Positions 58,003 through 64,000 of a stretch of DNA of 64,000 nt are shown here, in pieces (position 1 is the first letter of the stretch; every line of letters begins with the position of its first letter). The position numbers and the translations under genes were made by a program. The notes below the pieces were generated by a model that was not told where the DNA came from, ran no database searches, and saw only the letters and a list, made by a program, of their open reading frames with translations. The DNA comes from Pseudohongiella nitratireducens. Its GTDB lineage: Bacteria; Pseudomonadota; Gammaproteobacteria; Pseudomonadales; Pseudohongiellaceae. Location: the NCBI RefSeq assembly GCF_001642735.1, contig NZ_LWHM01000021.1:124001-188000 (forward strand). The letters run 5' to 3'.

Positions 58003-59115
58003 TTAATCGAATACTTTTTTGCCGAATCGCACAAAGCCCGGTCGAACGATTCGGACCGGAATGCGTTTGTTGCGAAGTTCGACTTCACAGGATGTGGTGT
58101 TGGCCGGAATTCTAGCCAAAGCAATGCTGTGCTTCAATGTCGGTGAGTAGGTGCCACTGGTAATCAGGCCTTGTGCCTCACTGCCATCATCCAGTTGGCA
58201 GTGCACGGTCAGGCCTTCACGCAAGACACCTCGCGTTTCCATAACCAGTCCTTTTAATACTTGGCGAGATGGCTGCTCCTGGCGTTGCTCGCGCTGCGCC
58301 TCAAGGGCAGCGCGGCCGATGAACTGACGCTCTTCAGGCTCCCAGACAACGGTCCAGGCCATGTTGGCGGCTAACGGTGAGACTGTCTCGTCCATATCGT
58401 GTCCATACAAATTCATGCCGGCTTCAAGGCGCAGTGTGTCTCTTGCGCCCAGACCTGCCGGTTTTACACCGGCAGACAGCAACTCATCCCAAAGGCGTTG
58501 CGCATCATGGTGCGGCAGCATCAGCTCCGCGCCGTCCTCGCCGGTGTAGCCGGTTCTGCCCACGAAAACGCTGTCCGCTTCGATGGCATAAAAAGGTTTT
58601 AACCCGGACAGGCTGTCCTCGGTCAACGAAGAATAGTTAAGCAATAAAGGGGCCAGAATAGATAAGGCCTGAGGGCCCTGAACAGCGATGATGGAAAGAT
58701 CGGATCTTTCTGTCAGGGTGACGTCGAAATTCGCCAGATGACTGTTCATCCAGGCCAGGTCTTTTTCGCGCGTCGCACAATTGACGACCAGTCGATAGCC
58801 GGATGAACGCTGATAAACGATCAGGTCATCGATCACGCCAGCCTCGTCATTGAGCATGGCGGTGTAAAGTGCCTGATTCGGGTGCAGCCGTTCGACATCA
58901 TTGGCAAGAAGGTGGCGCAACCAGGGCTTGGCATCCGGGCCGGTAATGTCCACGATGGTCATGTGAGAGACATCGAACATGCCGGCTTGTTCTCGCACAG
59001 CTCGATGCTCTTCCATCAGTGAGCTGTATTGAATGGGCATATCCCAGCCGCCAAAGTCGACCAGTTTTGCTCCGGATTGCTGGTGATTCTCAAAAAGCGC
59101 TGTTCGTTTGCCCAC
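58003..59115 (-). CDS. gcvT: Aminomethyltransferase, T protein
   Basis: A 370-residue folate-binding enzyme that releases ammonia from the H-protein-bound intermediate and forms methylene-tetrahydrofolate. Motifs: LVDFGGWDMPIQYSSLMEEHRAVR, MFDVSHMTIVDITGPDA, the catalytic D/G region DDLIVYQRSSGYRLVVNC, FVGRTGYTGEDGAELMLP and ARDTLRLEAGMNLYGHDMDE. I choose the GTG at 59115 (MGKRTALFENH) since GCGAGG then has proper spacing; a GTG at 59121 is possible. The short leader shows no glycine riboswitch core. Confidence 0.93.
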   Translation of the reverse strand: MGKRTALFENHQQSGAKLVDFGGWDMPIQYSSLMEEHRAVREQAGMFDVSHMTIVDITGPDAKPWLRHLLANDVERLHPNQALYTAMLNDEAGVIDDLIVYQRSSGYRLVVNCATREKDLAWMNSHLANFDVTLTERSDLSIIAVQGPQALSILAPLLLNYSSLTEDSLSGLKPFYAIEADSVFVGRTGYTGEDGAELMLPHHDAQRLWDELLSAGVKPAGLGARDTLRLEAGMNLYGHDMDETVSPLAANMAWTVVWEPEERQFIGRAALEAQREQRQEQPSRQVLKGLVMETRGVLREGLTVHCQLDDGSEAQGLITSGTYSPTLKHSIALARIPANTTSCEVELRNKRIPVRIVRPGFVRFGKKVFD

Positions 59116-59215
59116 ACACACCTCGCTTACAAACTACTGAATGGCACACCACTCGGTTCTGGTGCAGGAAAAGAAGGTATTTTAAGCGTTGTTTCGCGTA
59201 TTTAACAGCGCAGTA

Positions 59216-59875
59216 TCAGTCCAGCTCGGCCAGAAAACGTTCTGTTCTCGGACGGAAGCTGTGTTCATTGTCCAGAGAAAAAACCACAGAACTTGAACGA
59301 CCAACCAGCTGGCTTCGAGGGATAAAGCTATAGAGCCGGCTGTCAGCGCTGTTGTCCCGGTTGTCACCGAGTACGAAAAAGTGATCTTCAGGCACACGGG
59401 CAGGGCCGTAGCTGCGGGTCAGACGACGGTTGCGTGGACTGGTGAGCAAGGCCTGGTGGGTCTGGTCAAACAGGTGTTCGGAGATGACGATGCCATCATT
59501 ACCTTCAGACAGCACTTTATGATCAACGATTTCGCCATTGACGATCAGCATGTTATTACGCATGTAAACGGTGTCGCCAGGGACGGCGATGATACGCTTG
59601 ATTAAGCGTTTGCCAGCCGCTTCAGAATCGATGATAACGATATCGCCATATTGCGGGTCGCCGATTTCTACCAGTGAAATGCCAGTAAAAGGAATTTTGA
59701 GGTCGTAGGCCAGTTTGTTGACCCAGACCTTATCCCCATCAAGCAGGGTGGGCTGCATGGAGCGTCCGGAGATGGAGTTCAGGTCGGCGACAGCGCTCTT
59801 GAAACAGACGATACTGACCAGTATCAACAAGAACTTGCGGTTGTCACGCCAAAAAGCTGTCAGGTAGTGTCTCAT
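59216..59875 (-). CDS. lepB: Signal peptidase I
   Basis: A 219-residue type I signal peptidase that cleaves signal peptides of Sec- and Tat-exported proteins. The catalytic serine is S39 in ISGRSMQPTL and the general-base lysine is K93 in RLIKRIIAVPGDTV. The late motif FVLGDNRDNSADSR is present. Only one transmembrane segment (about 14-30) is seen, against two in E. coli LepB. No lepA or rnc lies beside it, so it is separated from the usual cluster. Confidence 0.94.
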   Translation of the reverse strand: MRHYLTAFWRDNRKFLLILVSIVCFKSAVADLNSISGRSMQPTLLDGDKVWVNKLAYDLKIPFTGISLVEIGDPQYGDIVIIDSEAAGKRLIKRIIAVPGDTVYMRNNMLIVNGEIVDHKVLSEGNDGIVISEHLFDQTHQALLTSPRNRRLTRSYGPARVPEDHFFVLGDNRDNSADSRLYSFIPRSQLVGRSSSVVFSLDNEHSFRPRTERFLAELD

Positions 59876-60046
59876 GCGGTTTTTTGCTGGCGAATTTCAT
59901 TAACACGAATTCCGACAATAGCCCTAATTGGCCGCTGAGGTCAATGGATGACAGTCACGTTACAGACAAAATTGTATAAAACAGGACAATTTCTGCTAAT
60001 GTCAGTCACTCTGGACTCATTAGCGATACCGACTTCGTTATAACGT

Positions 60047-63000
60047 ATGGCCTTAACTCAGTTTCATCCAGCCTGCCAGGCATGGTTTCAAAATACTCTG
60101 GGTGAGCCCACCCCGGCTCAGTCACAGGCCTGGCCAGCTATTCAGGCAGGCAAGCACACACTGATCGCTGCACCTACCGGTAGCGGTAAAACGCTGGCCG
60201 CCTTTTATACCTCCATAAATGCCCTGGTTCAGGAAGCCCAGAGTCAGCCTTTGCCAGCCCAGACCCGTGTGCTTTACCTGTCGCCACTGAAAGCTTTAGG
60301 CAATGACATTGAACGCAACCTTCGCCAGCCACTGGCGGGTATTGAAGATGAACTGTTCATGCAGGGGCAGCGTGCTGCGGATATTCGGGTCGCTGTTCGA
60401 ACCGGTGATACGTCAGCATCTGAACGTCAGAAAATGCTGCGCCAGCCGCCACATATTCTGGTGACAACCCCTGAATCTGTTTATTTGTTGCTGACCAGCA
60501 CACAGGGCCGGCGTCTGCTGGCAACCGTCACGACCGTCATCATCGATGAAATTCATGCCATGCTGGGAGATAAGCGCGGCTCACATCTGGCGTTGTCACT
60601 GGAACGGTTGCAGGCGCTGGTGAAGCACCCTTTACAGCGCATTGGCCTGTCAGCCACCCAGAAACCACTGTCACTGGTGGCGAATTACCTGGTCGGGAAT
60701 CGTGAGGAGCACTGTGAAATCATTGATACCGGACACCAGCGGAAACTGGATATCAGACTGGGTATGCCGGACTCACCGCTGACGGCACTGATGAGCAATG
60801 ATGTCTGGGGTGAGCTGTATGAGCAACTGGTTGCCCTGATACAGCAGCATCAGACGACGCTGGTGTTCGTGAATACACGTCGGCTGTCCGAACGCCTGGC
60901 GCTGGCGCTAAGTGAACGCCTGGGGTCGGATGCGCTTTATGGTGACGGTGCGGCAGGTCTGGTCAGTTCGCACCATGGCAGTATGAGTAAAGAGCGGCGT
61001 CATCATGCCGAGCAGCAATTAAAGGCCGGTAAGCTAAAAGTGCTGGTTGCCACCGCATCAATGGAGCTGGGTATTGATATTGGCTCTGTTGATCTGGTCG
61101 TGCAATTTTCCTCGCCACTTCGTATTGCCACGTTTTTGCAACGCATTGGGCGAAGTGGGCACCAGGTAGGTGGTGTGCCCAAGGGTGTGCTGTTCCCGCT
61201 GACTCGTGATGACCTGGTGGAATGTACGGCGCTGATCGACAGCATACATCAGGGAGAATTGGATAAAATTCTGATGCCAGAACAGCCGGCAGATATTCTG
61301 GCGCAACAACTGGTCGCTGAAATTGCGGCTCGTCAGGATGAGTCCGCAGAGGGGAACAGTTGTGTTGAGGAACTGTTTCATGTCATGTGCTCGGCCTGGC
61401 CGTATCGCGACCTGGAGCGTGACAGGTACGATAAGCTGCTCAGCATGCTCTGCGAAGGTTATGCCACACGGCTGGGCCGTCGTGGCGCCTGGCTTCACCT
61501 GGACAGAGTCAATGCCCGAGTCAGTGCCAGGCGTGGTGCCAGGCTGACCGCATTAACCAACGGTGGGGCCATTCCTGACATGTTCGACTATCAGGTGGTG
61601 CTGGATCCAGATGATCAGGTCGTGGGTACCCTGAATGAAGACTTTGCGTTAGAAACATTGCCCGGCGATATCTTTACGCTGGGTTCACATGCCTGGCAAT
61701 TAATGCGAGTCGATGGGCTCAAGGTTCGTGTGCGTGATGCTGTCGGGCAAAAGCCGACAGTGCCATTCTGGTTTGGCGAAGGGCCGGGGCGTAGTGCGGA
61801 ACTGTCGGTATCGGTATCCCGTTTACGTGAGGTGGTTGATGAACTGCTGATGGAGCAGGAAGAAACACAGGTTGCCGGGATACTGGCTGAACGTTTGTCA
61901 TTGCCCGTTCATGCCATGCAGCAACTGGTTGAATACCTGGCAATCGGTCGTCGTGCGCTGGGGGTGATGCCTACCCAAAAGAATATTGTCATGGAACGTT
62001 TTTTTGATGATGTAGGTGATATGCATGTAGTGATACATGCCCCTTTTGGTAGTCGCCACAATCGTGCCTGGGGGCTGGCGTTACGAAAGCGTTTTTGCCG
62101 CAGTTTTAATTTTGAGCTGCAAGCCGCCGCCAATGAAGACAGCATCGTTATCTCGCTGGGTTCAGTACACAGTTTTGTGCTCGATGAAGTGTTCAAGTAT
62201 TTGAATTCAGCCAGTGCGAAAGAAGTGCTTACCCAGGCGCTGCTCGATGCACCGATGTTCGAGGTGCGCTGGCGCTGGAATGCAACCCGGGCGCTGGCCA
62301 TTCAACGTAACCGCAGTGGCAAACGGGTGCCGCCGCAGTTTCAGCGCATGGATGCAGAGGACCTGGTCGCTCAGGTGTTTCCCGATCAGCTAGCCTGTCA
62401 GGAAAACTTAACGGGTGAACGGACGGTACCGGATCACCCTCTGGTTCAGCAAACCATTGATGACTGCCTGACCGAAGCCATGGACGTAGATGGTTTATTG
62501 TCCTTGCTGGAACAGATGGAAAGTGGCTCTCTGAACCTGTTGGCTATGGATCTTCGGGAGCCTTCTCCTTTTGCCCAGGAAATCATCAATGCCCGGCCTT
62601 ATGCCTTTCTGGATGATGCGCCGTTTGAAGAACGTAGAACACTCGCGATCAGGAACCGAAGCTGGCAGGGTGAAGAGGATGCCGGCCATTACGGACATCT
62701 GGATGAGTCGGCAATAACGCGTGTCACAGAAGAAGCCTGGCCGCTGATGCGGGATGCTGAAGAACTGCATGATGCGCTTTATACCGCCGGTTTTTTTGTC
62801 GCTTCCGAACTAAGCGCCGGAGAGCTTCAGCCTTTGTGGCAAACATTGCAGGCCAGTCATCGCGTCTGCTCGATCACGATTAACAGTGAACAAAGTGGTT
62901 GCGATGCGGTATTGTTGCATGTGGCTGCTGAAGTACTTCCGCTTTGCCGCCTGGTTTGGCCAGCGTGTCAGGTGGACCGCGAACCGGTGTTGCCCGATGA

Positions 63001-64000
63001 ACTGCTGTCGCTAGAGTTGAGCAGAGAAGAGGCTGTAAAGCAGCTGATTCAGCGCCGCCTGAGTGTGATGGGGCCAGTGACAGCCAGGGAGCTTTCCGGG
63101 TTGGGGGGGCTTTCTTTGGCTGATACGCAGCAGGCTTTACTGGCTTTACAAAGTGAAGGCTTTGCATTTTGCGGACAATACTCGGCAACGACAACCAATA
63201 ACGTTGTAACAACTGAGGCGGAGCAACAATGGTGCGAGCGACGTCTGCTGCAACGTATTCATCGTTATACACTGGAATCCCATCGCGAGCGCATAAAGCC
63301 AGTATCATTACAGGCCTGGACGCTGTTCCTGTTTAGCCGCCATGAGTTACGAACCCAATCTATAGTGCCACGGCCCCAGGCATTACCGGCCGGTGCTGAG
63401 TCTGAGGCTCTGCTTGAGCGGGTTTGCCAGTTACTGGACGGTGTTGATGCGCCGGCAGCGAGTTGGGAAGGCGATATTTTGCCAGCCAGGCTCAGTTTTT
63501 ATGATCCTTCCTGGCTGGATAAGTTATGTAGCAGTGGGCGGTTGACGTGGGGGCGATATCGGCTGACGACCGCCATTTCCGGTGCCAGGTCTGCAACAAC
63601 TGCGAAGCCAAGGAAAAGTGCCACACCGATCAAGAATACGCCAGTCTCATTGGCAGCGCGCTCTTCATTAGCGCTCTGGTTAAAGCTGACAGGCGAAGCG
63701 GCCGGACAGTCCTCGTTAAGCCACAATGCTGAATCAGTCCTCACAGTACTGAAAGAACATGGCGCAAGTTTCTATCACGAATTACAACAAGACAGCAGGT
63801 TAATGCCTGTTCAGGTTGAAGAGGCATTGGCGGAACTGGTTGCAGCTGGCAGGGTAACCAGTGACACATTTACCGGTTTGCGGGCATTACTGACACCATC
63901 GAGCCAGCGAGGTGGCCGAAGCCGACGCCGCAGTGCTACCTATCAGGCTGCCGATGCGGGTCGATGGTCGCTGATTCGGCGGCCTCGTGATATTGAGGCG
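60047..64000 (+). CDS. lhr: Lhr large superfamily 2 helicase, 3' end beyond window
   Basis: An open frame of 1318 codons that runs off the window. It starts MALTQFHPACQAWFQN. The helicase core has Walker A APTGSGKT (42-49), the DEIH box (167-170), RTGDTSASERQKML-type motif I-b, LSATQKPL (motif III), and motif VI HQRIGRSGH-like (RIGRSGHQVGG). The C-terminal Lhr region follows, with winged-helix and DUF4438-like parts. Lhr unwinds RNA-DNA and forked DNA in repair; its exact role is debated. No upstream gene is adjacent on this strand; lepB is divergent, 171 bases away. The 3' end is absent. Confidence 0.92.
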   Translation, partial: MALTQFHPACQAWFQNTLGEPTPAQSQAWPAIQAGKHTLIAAPTGSGKTLAAFYTSINALVQEAQSQPLPAQTRVLYLSPLKALGNDIERNLRQPLAGIEDELFMQGQRAADIRVAVRTGDTSASERQKMLRQPPHILVTTPESVYLLLTSTQGRRLLATVTTVIIDEIHAMLGDKRGSHLALSLERLQALVKHPLQRIGLSATQKPLSLVANYLVGNREEHCEIIDTGHQRKLDIRLGMPDSPLTALMSNDVWGELYEQLVALIQQHQTTLVFVNTRRLSERLALALSERLGSDALYGDGAAGLVSSHHGSMSKERRHHAEQQLKAGKLKVLVATASMELGIDIGSVDLVVQFSSPLRIATFLQRIGRSGHQVGGVPKGVLFPLTRDDLVECTALIDSIHQGELDKILMPEQPADILAQQLVAEIAARQDESAEGNSCVEELFHVMCSAWPYRDLERDRYDKLLSMLCEGYATRLGRRGAWLHLDRVNARVSARRGARLTALTNGGAIPDMFDYQVVLDPDDQVVGTLNEDFALETLPGDIFTLGSHAWQLMRVDGLKVRVRDAVGQKPTVPFWFGEGPGRSAELSVSVSRLREVVDELLMEQEETQVAGILAERLSLPVHAMQQLVEYLAIGRRALGVMPTQKNIVMERFFDDVGDMHVVIHAPFGSRHNRAWGLALRKRFCRSFNFELQAAANEDSIVISLGSVHSFVLDEVFKYLNSASAKEVLTQALLDAPMFEVRWRWNATRALAIQRNRSGKRVPPQFQRMDAEDLVAQVFPDQLACQENLTGERTVPDHPLVQQTIDDCLTEAMDVDGLLSLLEQMESGSLNLLAMDLREPSPFAQEIINARPYAFLDDAPFEERRTLAIRNRSWQGEEDAGHYGHLDESAITRVTEEAWPLMRDAEELHDALYTAGFFVASELSAGELQPLWQTLQASHRVCSITINSEQSGCDAVLLHVAAEVLPLCRLVWPACQVDREPVLPDELLSLELSREEAVKQLIQRRLSVMGPVTARELSGLGGLSLADTQQALLALQSEGFAFCGQYSATTTNNVVTTEAEQQWCERRLLQRIHRYTLESHRERIKPVSLQAWTLFLFSRHELRTQSIVPRPQALPAGAESEALLERVCQLLDGVDAPAASWEGDILPARLSFYDPSWLDKLCSSGRLTWGRYRLTTAISGARSATTAKPRKSATPIKNTPVSLAARSSLALWLKLTGEAAGQSSLSHNAESVLTVLKEHGASFYHELQQDSRLMPVQVEEALAELVAAGRVTSDTFTGLRALLTPSSQRGGRSRRRSATYQAADAGRWSLIRRPRDIEA

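Noticed and set aside
59116-59215. Glycine riboswitch before gcvT
   Set aside because: The leader is about 100 bases and lacks the conserved core motifs; the region is too short for a tandem aptamer.

Overview
The window reads as ordinary chromosome of a Gram-negative gammaproteobacterium, probably a free-living aquatic or marine one. Support comes from the gene content and order: nudF-yqiB-cpdA-parE, ydbH-ynbE-ydbL, epmB beside efp-epmA, gcvT-gcvH-gcvP, PilT and a FimX-like protein, TolC, a TonB-dependent receptor, a two-component pair of the type linked to proteobacterial dedicated sortases, and a NaChBac-type sodium channel. Base composition looks moderate (roughly 50-55% G+C by eye, not computed). 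The genus cannot be fixed from sequence reading alone. I saw no rRNA, tRNA, CRISPR array, transposase, integrase or phage gene.

Layout. 1-6100: end of a lipocalin-like gene, an overlapping DUF2868 membrane protein / DUF3482 GTPase pair, O-acetylhomoserine sulfhydrylase, a small membrane protein and ferrochelatase. 6200-13040: tolC, thiC, a DAHP synthase, a diguanylate cyclase with a terminator-containing leader, and a glutathione S-transferase. 13365-16981: response regulator and histidine kinase, then a DUF2889 gene. 17114-21065: nudF-yqiB-cpdA-parE. 21124-24672: small outer-membrane barrel, DUF2726 protein, ArsS-like radical SAM enzyme and universal stress protein. 24897-29847: an Oar-like TonB-dependent receptor followed by an exported ENPP-type phosphodiesterase, then an S4 RNA-binding protein. 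29900-35830: a Tat-exported carboxylesterase broken by one in-frame TGA, metE, metR, a heptanucleotide tandem repeat and xth. 35912-41534: parC, then ydbH-ynbE-ydbL on the other strand. 41666-46768: FimX-like protein, epmB, efp, epmA and a zinc-ribbon membrane protein. 46785-48881: a serine hydrolase and the PLP homeostasis protein YggS. 48968-52589: an ECF sigma factor / anti-sigma operon divergent from a membrane-anchored subtilase, followed by a small exported protein and a secreted Glu/Ala-rich protein. 52768-64000: pilT, a sodium channel, gcvTHP, lepB and the first 1318 codons of lhr, which runs off the window.

Working together. The envelope is the main theme: TolC, the YdbH/YnbE/YdbL lipid-transport set, LepB, the TonB receptor with its hydrolase, the small barrel and the ECF regulon. 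PilT and FimX point to type IV pilus twitching, with a second c-di-GMP input from the active-looking GGDEF protein. MetY and MetE/MetR serve methionine synthesis, GcvTHP feeds one-carbon units, and EpmA/EpmB modify EF-P.

The best candidates for something undescribed are the ECF/anti-sigma/subtilase/secreted-protein island (48.9-52.6 kb), the DUF2868-DUF3482 pair, the structured leader before the diguanylate cyclase, and the dedicated-sortase two-component pair with no sortase beside it. All starts, motifs and hairpins were read by eye; no database search was run.
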